Source: Euryodendron excelsum (taxonomy: Eukaryota; Streptophyta; Magnoliopsida; Ericales; Pentaphylacaceae). From it: DNA of 64,000 bases. The stretch's first letter is position 1; every line of letters starts with the position of its first letter. The DNA is taken from the NCBI GenBank assembly GCA_033060915.1, contig CM065390.1:14228001-14292000 (forward strand), read 5' to 3'. Shown here one piece after another: positions 1 through 15,663 of the stretch. The position numbers and the translations under genes were made by a program. The notes below the pieces were generated by a model. That model had not been told where the DNA came from. It worked only from the letters and a program-made list of their open reading frames with translations, and searched no databases.

Positions 1-3000
1 ATATTGATATAATAGGCCCACTTATAAACTTTAGAGGACAAACTGAGAAGTATTTTAAAACTCTAGGTAAAAATAAAGTTTTTGAAAATTTTAAGGGAGC
101 AATTAAAAATTTTAGGAGTCAAATTGGAATACATTTTTAAAATTTTAGATTATATTTTTAAAAATTTTAGAGGGCAATTTATAAATTTTAGGAGGCCAAA
201 TTGAATAATATATCTGAAATTATAGGGCCACAAATAATTTTTAAAAATTTGAGGGGGCTAGCTGCCCCTCCTGGGTACACGCTACATCTGCCCTTGGTAA
301 CGAGTTCTCGATTTTTTCCAAACTGCAAAACTGTTTTTTGTAGTGGCTTTTCGCATGAGAGTTCTTACACATAGAAAAAAATCTCTCTCCGCATACGAAT
401 AAGGTGTGCATATCAGACCCTCCCTCCACTAGACTACCTTTATTAGTGCTGTAGGACTTGAATATTTCATATTAGGCATCACATAGGTGATCCTAAGGTT
501 ATGAAAGGTGGATGTGAACATAGCCATTAAAGGTTGTGGTTTTTTTTTTGGTACTGAGGAAAAAACAGCAAAACAAACAGCAAAACCAGACCCATTGGAT
601 ACTTCTTAAAATGTTTCCTTTTTTCTGTCCATGGTGAACTCTACTTCAGCTTCAACATCTAACTTGGGAATACTGGCAGATGGGGGGCAGCTTTGTTCAG
701 TTTATGCTGAAAATTGGGAGGTGGACTCATGCTGCACATAAGCATTTTTTTGTGAAAGCCAAACTGAACAAACCTGCCCCTAGTAATGGCATTTTTGTTA
801 AGATAACATTATACAATAAAAAAAATTATATAGAATTTTTGTAGGAAATAAAATTGTTGAATAAGTGCCTTTCACTTTAAAATAATAAAAAAAAATCATC
901 ATAATGACTCTTAATTATAAAAATACAATTATCACATCATTCTAGCGAAATTTTATGTATAATATTTTTGAAAGGCTAACATTTTCCTTTTTGTAGTTAG
1001 GAGGCATCATGACGGGTGCTTTGATGGAAAGTGAAATATTTTCTTTTTTTTTTATAGCAATTCAAGAGTGACCAACAAAAGGATCCAACCTTATGGGCAC
1101 TCTAGGAAATATTCTCATTCAACCATGTCATTTTGTATATAAATTTTTTATTTTTTACTTTGGATAAAAAATAAGACCGAAACTCATAAATGAATATGCA
1201 GATAGACTACTCTATATATCTGTTGAGATGTATTACCCTATAGCACTCGCACCCATTTCCGGATATGCCCGCCCCAATGTAAGCAAAGGGACTAAGGTAA
1301 TTTTCTAATTATATACCACTTTTCTTTTAGATCTTAATAGAAAAGGTGCTCACTTTTGTTGTTTGAAGTCAAATAAAGATGAAAGAATTTTGATAAAAGG
1401 GAGGATTGTCAAATGCCATTGGCATCTCCTTTTTTAATTTTTTTAATGCTTTTGGCAATTTTTGTTAAGTAATTTTTGTTAGCAAGTTTTATCCAATCAT
1501 TCAATGTATGTAACAGTGATGTTGTCATTTTGTTGATGTGAATCACAAATCAATCACCTCATGTCATATGCATGTATTAAAATTCTAATCACTGTGGCAC
1601 ATTCTCAGAGAGTGAAGTTGTTGAAAAAAATCTCTTTCTAATTTTAAATGATTGAATTTCAATGTATATATTGTGTATGATATAATTAATTTGTAATACC
1701 ACATCAGCAAAATAACGTGTTGTCACTGCTACATTGAATGTTTTCTCGTACCTAAAAAAAAGTTCCATCTATGTAGTCTAAACCTTGGGAAATTATTCAG
1801 TAGGACAATATATATATATATATATATATATGCATTGACAATATTGTCTAGCCTAGGCAAGGAGGCACACTTCTTTCCAAACAGTCTTATTTTTTTTTGG
1901 TGAGAAATCAAATATTACGGTCTAGTGTTTGTCTGACTTCTTGTCTATATATATGTGATATGGTAGTGTGCATTATTTGCTTGAATGTATACAATTGGTA
2001 TTACATTCAATTGGTACCGTGGCAGGCAATCTGTCAAACAGAACTCAAAGGACGTCAGGCAGCTAAAACGAAAAAGGCAAAATGAAAAAAGTAAGAAGCC
2101 TTTATGTCCCTTATTGTCTTGGCATTGCAACCTCACGCTACCCCATCCAACAAAATTTCTATCTACTTGCATAGATATCACCATTTGCGAAGTGTACAGA
2201 AGGTTAGGCTCATTTAGGTATCATTTTAAGAAAATTACAATCCTTTGTGTTTTTGGAAACAAAAACAATGAGAAGTTCAGAAATATCATCCTTTTCATTT
2301 GCATACGAAAAGAGTTTCACAAAATTTAGAGAAAAGAAAGTGTTTTGAGAAAAAAAATCTCAGAAATTGTTTCTGAAACAGTTTATCAAAAGAGTTTTTC
2401 ATATCATTTTTCATATTTTCTGCTTTAGAGAACAAAAAATAGTTTTAGAAAAACAAAACCAAACGTGCGAACTCTTTTATTTGATAATAATTATAAGCTT
2501 GTTTTGACCATCATTTTTTTTGTAGGATGTGATGGACTTATTTCTTGGATTATGGGATTTTGGTTTAGGGTTTACGGTTTATGATTTAATATCTAATCAG
2601 TTAGCGAGGTTTTATCTTGTTAATTTATTTTTTACATGATGTTAATTTTCTCTTTATCATGTCCTTGGTTCACTTGTTTGTCTGGTTTCACCAACTTGAT
2701 TTGTCCTAGGATGATGAACTCTGGATGCTGCCGGAGCTTAGCTGGATTTACCAGTCTCCTTTTGTCACAGTTTGCTGGCCGATTTGGCCGGAGATGCACC
2801 AGTTTTTGCATCTTAATTTTAGGAGGGAGAGTAAGCAAATTGAAAAGCAAAGCGATGCATTGTGTCGAAAACCAAAGGGTCTAATCCAACAATTTGCAAT
2901 ATAAAAGGTCTTGAATAAGACAAATGTATAAACTTAGAGTAATATTGCTGCATATATCCAACTATCAAAATTTGTTTTCGTGTGTTGTTTCAATTATCAT

Positions 3001-4118
3001 GGAAACAAAAATATTTCAAAAATATTTATGAAATATTTTATAAGTAACAAATATAATTATAATGAAATACAATATTTTGAATTTTTTCTTCATAGAACTT
3101 GTCCAAAACTCATAAAAATCTCTAAATTTATATCGAAACAACTTATTGTTTTAAAATATTACACTCTACATTGGTGCATTTATTTATATTTTAAATGATA
3201 TAATAAAAACTCTAGAATTTTATGATTTCACTAGCGTTTCATTTTGTCTTAAGAACCGAAAGCCATTTCTCTACAATGGCAATTACTCATTCGTCACAAC
3301 ACTTGGTGCTAGTTCGAATAACAGGAATCAATCTCTCTACATAGTAGAAACAAAATTGTCTATCTACTATCTCTCCTCAATCCTATATAAATGTGAACCT
3401 TATACATTAGATAAGACATTTCTTACCGAGTCTCTTAAAAGCCATTTGACTAATTTCCGATCATATACAGTCCTCCCCTATCCCTTCCCATATACAGTAG
3501 ATAATTATCAGGATAAATTCCTAGTTATTCCTACTGGCTAAAGGTCATTCCAGTTACCAACACTTGTGAAAATTAAATATGACAGTTAGTTTAGGTTATA
3601 CATGAATTCAAATATCATCAATATTATAAACCAATTATCCAAATTAATTATGTATGTAATGGAAAATGTTCAATTCTTATGCATCTATCTTTCTGATTTC
3701 TCATTGCAAGTTGGGAGCAACTAGCCAGTTCCTGTGCACATGGAGCTGTCCTCACTGCTACCTTGGTGGTGATAGACACACAATATATCTTAGTCAAAGA
3801 TCATTATGACTTATAGTTTATTTCAACATCAAGATTAAAGATAATCTAATGGTCCCTTTCCTTATTCAAAACCCCATTGTCATTATTTGACTTTGTTCAT
3901 TTAGGCTTTATGGAATCCAATATAGAGAAAAAGTGATGTGAGGTTGGTTAGTTTTTTTGGCCTTTTGAGTTTTGACCCAATAAGGGATGAGCTGTTAGGG
4001 TTGACGTGATAACAGTGCAAAGGTTTCATTATTTCAAAAAGACCTTTGTCATTAAATAGAATCCTTTTTGGTGGTTTTGGGATATGCAATCATAAAGCTT
4101 TCCTGCACTGTGATACAT

Positions 4119-4246
4119 GTACGCCTCGTTTGTAATTTAAATTTTTTTTTTTTAGAAAGAAAAGTGAATAAAAATAATTTATTTTTATTTATTTTTCCTT
4201 TATATTTTTTTTTTACCAGAAATTTGAGTTCTAAGTAGAGCCTTAA
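4119..4246. mobile_element. Small MITE-like inverted-repeat element (copy 1)
   Basis: The left end (ACGCCTCGTTTGTAATTT) and the reverse complement of the right end (AAATTTGAGTTCTAAGTAGAG) pair imperfectly around an A/T-rich core. The same end pattern recurs at 12799-12942 and 15075-15203, so this is a dispersed non-autonomous element family of about 130-145 bp. It has no coding capacity. Superfamily not assigned. Confidence 0.5.
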
Positions 4247-5328
4247 ACAATAGAATTGCGACATTTGTCTTAGCTTACTTTTAATTTAAAATGCGCTAAA
4301 ACGAGCATAAGGGTTTTTATCTGGTTAAATAGCTAAAAAAAAAAAAAAATTCTCTCCAAAATCTGGACCAACAGGAATGAATCTACTAGACCAGAGAAGG
4401 GATTGAATTAGACTTATTAATCTAGCCCTTGGAATCAAGCTATTAATGAACTGAGTTGGGTTCTTCACTAACTATTCATAGACCAAAGATGAGAGAAGAG
4501 GTGTAGGATGAATCAGTGGGCTTCTAGCACATGAACTACCACCATTTGCCTTCCCATGAAGGAAATGTAGGAGACAACTCTTGTGTGTTCACGTACTAGG
4601 ACTTTTAGGGCAGTATGGTAGTGGTAATATAAACACGGAAAAATATTATTTTTTCAAAAAAAATTATACAAAGAATCCCATTAAAAAATGATCTGATAAT
4701 GGCATTTTTTATAATGAAAATTTTCATGATGGGTGCTATGTTTTAAAATAAAAGTTCTCGTTCAACCACATCCGTCTATACATAAATTCTTTTTAAAATT
4801 TCTAGTTGTCTAGCATGATCGCAAAAACACCCCAAAAGAGGTAGAGATATACCTTTGAGGGCTGGCTTGAAACAATAATCCAAGCCTTTCCTTTTTCTCT
4901 CTGTGGGCTTGCAATGGGACTTGATATCAGTAGGCCAGGAGGCCCGGGGCCCGGCTATTCTAGGGAAACTGGAAAGTGATCTGGAAAGTGAGAAAGAATA
5001 ATTGAAAGTTAGGGTTGCAAGGATCTCAGGCTCAAGCTTGTCCAAATGTGTGCAGGTGCTATGCTAGTAAAGGGAAATTGCAAATTGAGATTTCAATAAC
5101 ATGGACTAAATATTTTATTTTTCTCTTTTGTATTTATTTCTTTTAAGGGTAGTCATAAGAATTGAATCCTTAACTCTAACCTTCTGTTTTTTAAGACTGC
5201 TTGCATTACATTACTATACTACAAAGACACTTCAGTTTTCAAAGAATCTTCCCTCCATTTGAATTAGAATATGATTCCAATTTCAATTTCCTAATTGCCA
5301 CAATTTGATTAAACCCACATGAACTAAT

Positions 5329-5541
5329 ACTACGTTTGGATCTTAAATTTTTGAAGGGTAAAAAAAAAGAATTAGAAAATATAGAAAAATAAAATGAAGT
5401 AAAAATACTTCTTTTTTTATTGGATTAAGAAAATAATAAGAAAATGAATAGGTTTGTCTCAAAAAAATACATTTTTTTTGTTATACGTAAAAATAAATGT
5501 GTAAATAATTTTATTTCTCTTGGCAAATCCAAACATAACAT
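5329..5541. mobile_element. MITE-like element with TACGTTTGGAT ends
   Basis: The left terminus TACGTTTGGAT and the right terminus ATCCAAACATA form an inverted repeat around about 190 bp of A/T-rich DNA. A similar pair (TGTTTGGAT / TCAAACATAACA) bounds 31206-31404. The element ends just upstream of the RPL35 promoter motifs. Confidence 0.4.
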
Positions 5542-5551
5542 ACGAGTTCAT

Positions 5552-5695
5552 TGGGCTGCCCTCTTCATAAAGGCCTGGGCTAAATGTTGTGCCTGTTGGG
5601 TCTCCATTGGTCCAAGGAAATGAAAATGGACTAACCCGAACACATTCCCATACGGACCCCTATATATATATGAAGAAGACGAAATGAAACCCTAA
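5552..5695 (+). promoter_or_regulatory. RPL35 promoter: two site II motifs, TATA, telo-box
   Basis: Seen: TGGGCT (site II, TCP-binding type) at 5552-5557 and 5576-5581, a TATATATATA run at about 5661-5670, and AAACCCTAA (telo-box) at 5687-5695, all within 225 bp of the start codon. Known: site II plus telo-box is the hallmark of plant ribosomal-protein and other growth-linked promoters. Inference: the gene is driven as part of the translation-machinery regulon. Confidence 0.75.
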
Positions 5696-5774
5696 TTCCT
5701 CGCGCTGATAGGGCTTCGTTCGTTGTATTGTCTCAGGCAGAGAGAGCGAGCAAAGAGCAGTATCAGTTACTGGC

Positions 5775-7485
<1,711 letters not shown>

Positions 7486-9394
7486 GGTAGGATCTATTCC
7501 AGGTGGATTTTGGTTATCAGGCTTTCAAACATCTCATCCCAATCATGAAGTTTTTAATTTTGTTTACATCTAATGTTATTTTGGAGGACTTAAAGAGTTT
7601 TGAGTTCATATTTGTTTAATTTTGTGACAAGTATACTTTAGAGATCATTTCCTTCTTGATGCAAAAATGCCAAGCCTTTTTTTTTTTTTTTTTTGTTAAT
7701 GCACTTATTGTCACGAGGGTTTTAGTTCAAATTTGATGGAGGATGTTTGACAAGTTATGTTTTGTGGCCATGCTTATCTTCTTCTCTAGCATTGTCTTTG
7801 TGAATTACTTCATGGTTTGTAGGATTTACAACAGTTAAGCTGATAATATTTTTAATAGGTTGTTCATGCCTCCGTGGGTGAAAATAACCATTCCCATGAT
7901 GCCCTTGTACTGTCGTGGTCTGGGAATGTATGTGTTTCCTATGGGGTCATTGGATTTGTTTCAAGGGAGAGGGCGAATCTTAAAGCCAAAGATCTGCGTT
8001 TGATGAAAAAACCACATTTGCTGTTTGTTGCAGGCTCAAATTAGTTTCATTGCTGAATATCCAGAGCTACCATTACTGAAACCACCTGGGCCTTTTATGG
8101 GCTTGGGACTTCTTGTTTGTTACCAGCTTATCTTAGATATATAGATCTATTTTTGCAACCAAAATGGCTGGATTCTTGGTGCTCTTATATATGTATGTTT
8201 AACATGTAGGGTTGTAAATGAGTTTAGTCAAGTAGTGGGTTGTTAAAATTAGTTTAATGACTTTAACGAGTTTTAAAATGTATTAAAAGTTTGATTTGTT
8301 TAACTTTCAAGTCGATTTCAAATGAATTGTAATCGAGCTAAGTTTGATTTTTTTAATGTTTATAAGCTTATTGAGCTGAGCTTTTTGAATCTTAAAATGT
8401 ATTTACGCTTATATAATGAGCTGATATTAAATAAGTTTTTAACGAATTAATGAGCTGATTTTAAATTAGTTTTTAACGAATCAAACGTAAGTTAAAATAA
8501 GTTTTTAATGAATCAAACGTAAGCTAAACTGTTTATTTCGTTTTAACCTATTGACACGTGAGAGGTGCTGATATATATTGATTGATTGCAAGTGGAACCT
8601 ATATGCGAAGTTCATAAAATGTTCTTTTTGGTAAATAAAAATTGTGCGGGCAAACAGGCCCCAGCCCCTTGGAAATAGCCCCATTTCGTGCTTTATCTCA
8701 ACAAAAATTCAAGAAATATGAAATCTTATGTAAAACAATGCGGTGAAATTATTGCCGGTACTAAACCAACTATATTTTATATCGTTTTCTGTCCGATATG
8801 ACACTATAGTATGATATTATGTACTAGAATAACAAATTAGTAAGGCTAACAATTTTGACAAAAATGTCTTCTTTGACTCTCATTTTAAAAGCTAAGCGAT
8901 TTTTAGTCCTTTATATCTCACTCTCTTACTTTGCTAATACACTATCATTATAGGTATAGATAGCGCTGTAAAACGAACTAAATTATTCAATTTTTTGTAT
9001 TCGGCTCGATTAAAATTCACTTGAAATTGGTTCGAAAGTTAAACAAATCAAGTTTAAATACATTTTCAAGCTCTTTAAAGTTTTTAAATCAAGTTTGAAA
9101 AATCCATTACTCGACTCGTTATAGCCCTAGGCATAAGGGATTTTAGCAATCCCTTTAAAGGCCTATTGCTTCTTTAAATTGCTGTAAAGTATATTTCAGC
9201 AAAGCAGTGTTAAACATGCTTTCGCAAAAAGTGAAATAAAAAAAGCTTCATAAGGTCCAATAGCTAACAAGCCAGTTTGGAACTTGAGGAAAGAAAAATA
9301 AATTTTATTTTATTTTATTTTATCTGTTTGGTTTTCTAATTGAGGAGGGAAAATATTTTTTTATTTTTGTTGAGACACAAAGAATGTGAATAAT

Positions 9395-9480
9395 AGAGGA
9401 TGAGGGAAGGGGGAGGCCAGGGCTTGAACCTAAAACAATAAGTAGGGTGGTAAGGTCCTACCAACTGGGACAATCCCTTC
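9395..9480 (-). mobile_element. tRNA-like SINE head, minus strand
   Basis: On the minus strand a box A-like word (GTCCCAGTTGGTAGG) is followed about 30 bases later by a box B-like word (GGTTCAAGCCC). This is the internal Pol III promoter arrangement of tRNA-derived SINEs. The body downstream is not clearly delimited, so only the head is annotated. Confidence 0.45.
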
Positions 9481-9918
9481 ACTCAAAGCTAAAATTATTT
9501 TTCTTTTTACTTTTCATTTACTTTTTTTCTCTTTCCTTTTTAATAGGCACTCTATTATTTATTTTTATCAGCTCTTTAAATTTCAAATAAAGGAAAGCTG
9601 CTTTTCTTTATAAGGAGAAGAGCCTAGAGTTTACATCTTTGCCTCTTTTGTGACGTGAATTTTTTTTGTTTATTTTCCAGCGCAAGTTAGCATAAAGATT
9701 GACACTAAAGATAAAAATAAAATTGTTAAATTAATAAGTAAGTTTGTCAATCTTATCTGCGTACTGGTCATACATATTGCAATTTGCGACATTGTCAAAA
9801 ATAATCAACGAGACAGACTCACCATCTTTGCATGTGCATGCATGTTTTCCTATCTATTTTGTCGTTGATTTTGTCTAAATCACAAATTTTCCTATGAATA
9901 ATTCAACTCCTGAATCAA

Positions 9919-9938
9919 ATATATATATATATATATAT

Positions 9939-10003
<65 letters not shown>
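9919..10003. repeat. Compound (AT)n-(CT)n microsatellite
   Basis: A (AT) run at 9919-9941 passes directly into an uninterrupted (CT) run at 9942-10003, about 31 units. It is the longest microsatellite in the window and likely polymorphic. Confidence 0.95.
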
Positions 10004-10005
<2 letters not shown>

Positions 10006-11734
10006 GCTTGTTTTTCATGGTATACGTAGTGGCATTTTAATCTGTAGAAATCCATATTATAAGCAACGTAAGCTTCTCTCTTCTCCCTCCTATACCACAG
10101 AAAAAGTCAAGAAAGGAAGATAGAAGGACACAAGTTTCTTATATTCGAACCATCTCCTTTTGAATTCCATGCAAATAATCAACCAGTTGAATGCTGATGA
10201 AGGAAGAAAACAAACCAAATGTGATTATTTTATATCTACATTGCATCAGCTCCCAGTTACTTGTAGATAAGCGGAACAACTTAGATAATAATGAGATAGC
10301 TCACCAAATCCTCATATATCTATATATATACATATAGATAGATAGATATGACATGCCATGATGCTCAGCAAATTTTATGCCAATGGTTTCCATCTCTACG
10401 CTTAGGAAACATTTTCCCAGAAAATCTTCAGGAAAATGACTATGAAAACATGCATATTAGTCGTTACATTTGCAATTGTAGTTGGCAACTAAAACAAGAA
10501 ACCCCTCTCATACAGTAGTACACAGTCCATTTCATGTTTAAGTAGCTGATTTTCCATTAATATGTGGTAATTACACTCTCAGAAATAATGTAACTATTAA
10601 TTCATGACTGACATTTGTTTTATGAAATTCTAAGAATGAAGAGATGAACACAAAAGATATGAAAATGTTGCTTACAACAGCATTATGCTTTCATGATTCA
10701 TCTTGAATATTGTAACTATATACAAACAGCCCCCTTTTTACTACAATTGTTTACCTTTGTTATCTCTTGACATTTTCAACTAGTATCATGTGCATGTATG
10801 TATATCTACATATATAGTTCTCCTACAATGGACCTGTACCAGATGATTGTGTTGTTTTAATTGTTTGATTTCTACATTTTTCTTATTTTATTGTCCATAT
10901 AGTCAATATAAACTTCTAAAATGTCTCTAGGATGCACTGATCACATTATTTCATTGACTAAATATGCCAGTTTAATAAAAGAATAAACTCAATTAATTAG
11001 TTGGGAATACAGATTGTCATTACTCATTGGCCACAGCTCTGGAGATAAATTCAAATATTTCTATCTTTTTTTGTTTCTTTCTAGAATAATTGTTACTAAT
11101 AACAAAATTTCCTTGTCATTAATCTATGACTTTTGATCATTAATCACATGAAAATGACAAATAAGAAACCAAGCATAATCATTCGAAAACCTTTCTTCCG
11201 ACACATATTTTAAAAATTTTATAACGATAATCAGGAAAAACCGGCACCTCTATCATTGTTTGATCTATTGTTTACGTTTGCTAATACGAATGCTAAAAAG
11301 ACATATATTTACCGAAGATTAGGCTTTTGAAAAGTTCCAAGATCTAGAAAAGACACACATTAACTTAAACAAATCATATTAAGTGGCCAAGATGCCCTGA
11401 ATGAGAAGCATTTAGAGACCAACCACTACAAGGTAAGAGCTTCTAATTTTTAATGCTCAGGTCAATATAGTAAGTCAATATTATCAGATGGTTAGCATTA
11501 CTTATATATAAATTTAGAGAAGTATATTCAAGCAAAATTAGACCTCGTCCTTTGGTTCGAGAAATTGGAGTTTCTTTCATAATATATGGATACTCATAGA
11601 TAAAATATACTTACGGTGGATTAAAGATAAATTCAAAACTTAATGTGCCATAAAACAGTTGATTATATGAATATTCACACTCCACATTTGTGATCTACAT
11701 GTATAAACCAAACATGCAGTAAGTTTTATGCATA

Positions 11735-11782
<48 letters not shown>
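11735..11782. repeat. Compound (CT)n-(CA)n microsatellite
   Basis: About 14 CT units pass directly into about 10 CA units. Confidence 0.95.
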
Positions 11783-12798
11783 TATACAGAAATTTGTCAT
11801 GATGTCTTCTATATATGCTTATATCTACTGACCCATTTTAGCTTATATTGTGAAGCCTAATTCAACATACCCTTAATTCATTGTACAGATTTATGAATCA
11901 GAAATGTAACTTTCTGCTAGACTTCAAAGGAATTTGAGTATGGCAATGCTAGCTGGTGGCAAGTACCATGGACAGTGCCTTTTAACTAGTGCAGAATCCA
12001 TCTGCAGAAATTGGGTTCTTCTGAGGATAATGTTACTTAGCCACTAAGTCAATCATCAACATTGCTAGCTTAGCATAAACTAATGATAATTTTTTAAGGG
12101 TAATCATCAAATTTGAAACTTGACTGTGTCTCCTTCGACAATAATTTATTGCGGGTTTTATTTGAATAAGTAAGTTTTGACAAGAGCAACTGCCAGCTAG
12201 CAAAGGGCTTTCTTATTGAATAGGTTCAGATCCACAGAATATGAGAATCATCTGGTTCTTCATTTTTAGATGTTAATACCAAGTGTGAAGAAGTGTTTTT
12301 TTTTATAACTTTTGAGCCCACAAGAAGCATGGCACCATGAACTTAATTGGTAATGCAGCTCTTTTAGTATTTCATTTAGCACTTCGGGCATTTGTAAATG
12401 TGACAAATTTCAATATGAAACCTTGAAGTTGTTAATGCCAATGATTGAGAAAACCAAATCCAAACTTCCATGACATTTCATGCCAATAGAGAATATACAT
12501 TCATTTGAGTTTTCATTTTATTTTTTATTTTTTGACCATTTTAACTAAGACAATATGGGTATTTGGGCTCTTCACATGCCACACAGCCTTGCACATGGAG
12601 GAGCAACAAATAGACCTAAGCGAGGTGCACTCATACCCGAAAACAAAGACATTTTGAAATTAGAGCTCTAATATTATGTGTAAAGTCACCGATTGCTCAA
12701 AAAGCGTAAACTGCTTAGAAATGAGACCAACAATATATATATATATATAAAGCCATCCAACAGTTTGATGTATTGACGTTAAAAAGACAACTAAACAC

Positions 12799-12942
12799 TA
12801 ATGTTTCGTTTGGAACTCAGATTTTTTGTGAAAAAAAAAAAATGTGACAGAAAAGTGAATAAAAATAAAGAGTATTTTTCTTTACATTTTTCTTTTTCTT
12901 TACTTTTTCTACTAAAAATTCGAGTTCTAAACAAAGCGTAAG
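12799..12942. mobile_element. Small MITE-like inverted-repeat element (copy 2)
   Basis: The left end (TTTCGTTTGGAACTCAGATTTTT) and the reverse complement of the right end (AAAAATTCGAGTTCTAAACAAAGC) match over most of about 24 bases around a pyrimidine-rich core. Same family as 4119-4246 and 15075-15203. Confidence 0.6.
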
Positions 12943-13812
12943 TAAACCTTTAATCCTGGTAGTTTTATTCATTGAACAATTCAATTCATGCTGCTCAGAT
13001 AAGTTTTTGTGCAGTTACTTCTAGTAGGACTCAACATTATTGGAGTTTGAATTGTAAGTTTCAAATGGCTGATGCTGACACAAATACAAATTACAATGAA
13101 GTAATATGTGATCAGGCAAAGATTGATTGCTCAGTTTCTCTCCCATATTCTCCGTATATATAAATGAATAAATAAAAATATCAGGTTCTCTCTGAATTCT
13201 CTCTTTAGTTTTTATGACAAACTCGCAACATGTTGTATAATATATTGAATCTTTTACGCTACTGAATTGATATTAGCAGTTTTTAAAAGACAATAATTTT
13301 AATAACTATCAATGATGAGGGTGTTTTTAGAAATTAGAAATGATACACATTTCCCTCTTGCAAAGTACTGTCCTTATATATTAGAATAGAAGTTTAAAAG
13401 AAAGCAATACGTCCGGCAAGATTAATTGCAGGGTCAAGTGATCTTCATAACCTCCTAACAATTAAAGCTGTTGAGGACCGAATGCAACTGATTTTTGGAC
13501 TTTGAATAAAAAATAATCCTATAGGGCAGAATCCAAATTCAATCTTCAAAATCACAAGTCCGCACATTCTCTCTCTCTCTCTCCATTGATTTTGAGCCGC
13601 CCATCTAATGAAAAGTCATCACAGACCGTTTCAATGAGATGACCAGAAGGCCATAATGAGCCGAGTGGCGTCTGATGATAGGACCTGTGGGAGCTAGTCA
13701 AAGTCGTTATGTTCGTTTAAGATGACTGAATCAATATTCATCAGAAGTTCGGCTACTCAACAACCTCCACTAAGTCAAACAGCCTTGGCCGATTCTTTCC
13801 ACGGTTCCACTG

Positions 13813-13813
<1 letters not shown>

Positions 13814-13863
<50 letters not shown>
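13814..13863. repeat. (CT)n microsatellite
   Basis: Uninterrupted CT run of about 25 units followed by a short AT run. Confidence 0.95.
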
Positions 13864-13864
<1 letters not shown>

Positions 13865-14114
13865 AAAATATATATATATAGATATATATATTTACAATAT
13901 GTGCGAATTGGAGTGTGCAAAATTCTATACATGATAGAAGTCTACATATGGCAGGACTTCCTTGGTAGACAGTTGCCGTTGTTGCATTTTCACTTCTTTG
14001 ACTGTATTATAAGAACCTCCCATAATTGTATGCGCTTGAGGTTGAAAAATAACATATAAAGCAATTGAAAAATGTGCTGTTTTTCTTCTTTCCCTGACAA
14101 TTTATTAACTATTC

Positions 14115-14580
14115 TAATATATAAAGGCAGTAATCTTGGAAGCTACATATCCCTTTTACTTGCAAAAAATACATATAAAATTTTTAAATGTTACAAATTT
14201 ATTTTACTTTATCTGTTGAACCAATTAAGAGTAATTCTGACAATTCAAATTTCTTTTGCAATTGAATGTCAATTTTTTTCCTCCCTCACATCTGTAACGG
14301 CTACAAGTGGGGAGTTGCATACGCATTGTGTATACCCCACCCTCTAGTAATATATAAAGGCAACAACATCCTGAAAGCTGATTTATCTTTTTCACTTGCC
14401 AAAAATATCCTTAGAATTTTTTAATTTTACAAATTTATTTTACTTCATCAGTTAAAACAATTAAAAATAATTTTGATCATTCAAATTTATTCTGCAATTT
14501 AATGTCAATTTTTTTCTTCCCTCACATCTCTATAATTACTGCAAGTGAAAAGTTGTACATGCATAATGTGTGCCTCCCCT
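14115..14580. repeat. Diverged tandem duplication, period about 233 bp
   Basis: The unit starting TAATATATAAAGGCA at 14115 recurs from 14348. The shared order of words is: ACTTGC-AAAAAT, TTACAAATTTATTTTACTT, AATTC/AATTT-AATGTCAATTTTTTTC, CCCTCACATCT, and a final GTGT-near-CCCC block. Divergence is substantial, so the duplication is old. No coding content. Confidence 0.75.
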
Positions 14581-14708
14581 CTAATATTTTATAATACAAA
14601 CAAAGTTTTATACATAACAATCCCAAGAAATAATAGAGAATGATGCGAATTTACCGATTGCATCATTATCTCTGAATATAATTTGTGAAGTTTTCTTGCA
14701 AAGATGCG

Positions 14709-14895
14709 CACGAGGGTAGCGTAGTGGAATGAGAGCTGACTTTGAGATGAAGTATAAACTTGGGTATCCCGATTCAAGTCTTACTTGGCGTGCTTATTAC
14801 ATGTTGTTTGAGGGTTATTGTAGATATTTTATTCTGCAGACGCGGGTTTAATGTGGCCCCAAGTCCCTGACTTGGAGAGGCTCCTAATCATAAAA
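14709..14895 (+). mobile_element. Putative tRNA-derived SINE
   Basis: A box A-like TAGCGTAGTGG at 14717-14727 and a box B-like GATTCAAGTC at 14771-14780 lie about 54 bases apart, followed by a tRNA-unrelated body and an A-rich end near 14890. The pattern is that of a Pol III-transcribed plant SINE. Family not recognised. Confidence 0.55.
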
Positions 14896-15074
14896 AAGTT
14901 CCAAAAAACAAAGGTTTACTTATGAGCATTTGTCTAACTCACATAATTAAGTTTGTAATCTTTGTCATTTAAAGTCTAAACCAAATGAACCCGAACTTAG
15001 ATTAACATTTTGAAGTTTGAACAAACAGCGGTTTATTTTAGCAAAGATCATTTTTTTTTCTAGTGTAAAGTTAC

Positions 15075-15203
15075 TAAGGCTCCGCTTACAATTCAGATTT
15101 TCGGTAGAACAAAAAAATGTGAAGGCACAGGCAAAGTGCCTTCACATTTTTTTTTTTTTTTGCTTTGTTCACCAAAAATTCGAATTCCAACCGAAGCGTA
15201 AGT
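15075..15203. mobile_element. Small MITE-like inverted-repeat element (copy 3) with inner palindrome
   Basis: Outer ends GGCTCCGCTTACAATTCAG and the reverse complement of TTCGAATTCCAACCGAAGCG pair imperfectly. Inside is a near-perfect palindrome, AATGTGAAGGCAC-aggcaaa-GTGCCTTCACATT. Same family as the elements at 4119 and 12799. Confidence 0.6.
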
Positions 15204-15628
15204 AAATTTCCATATCCAGAAACTCTCCGTTAGGAAAAGAAAAGAAACCAAAAAACAAAAAAATGCTTGTAGGCTTTAAGGATTAAGACCGTTATTAAGT
15301 TTCGAGAGGGAAGATCTAGATTGCTTATCCCAAGTTCCAATTTTCCTTTTTCGCAACCAAACGTGGAACAAGACCAGATATGGAATTACTAGTCTAACAA
15401 AACAAACACGGCTTATCATATTACAAGTCCCAACTCATCAAACAAAAAGATTTAACTTTAATACATGATTCCTTCATAATTTGATTTGAATTTAAGGAGA
15501 TAGGTGTTACAATAGTGCTGAAATGCCATAAAACTGTTTAATCGTTGAAGAATTGGCCAAAGCAAGTGTATAATCCCAATTCTATGCTTTGAAGTATCCG
15601 AAATCCAGCCATTTATTATTAACATCAA

Positions 15629-15629
<1 letters not shown>

Positions 15630-15659
<30 letters not shown>
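15630..15659. repeat. (AT)n microsatellite
   Basis: About 15 AT units. Confidence 0.9.

Positions 15660-15663
<4 letters not shown>

Larger units (their letters stand above)
1..5550. other. Repeat-rich intergenic DNA, no gene recognised
   Basis: No coding region with conserved-looking protein is visible on either strand. About 40-300 is built from degenerate short units around the words AAATTTTAG and AGGGGGC, which looks like the decayed edge of a transposon. An (AT)n run sits at 1808-1832. About 1000-1150 and 4715-4790 share several words, for example a 'cat(c)atgaygggtgct' word followed by 'ttctcrttcaacca', so they are two copies of one dispersed repeat. TIR-type elements at 4119-4246 and 5329-5541 are listed separately. 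The short ORFs here lack recognisable motifs and I treat them as chance. Confidence 0.6.

Noticed and set aside
7889..7930. CATTCCCA...TGGGAATG inverted repeat with an ATGATG word, snoRNA- or hairpin-like
   Set aside because: The span of about 40 bases is too short for a C/D snoRNA, no proper D box is present, and the arms are only 8 bp.
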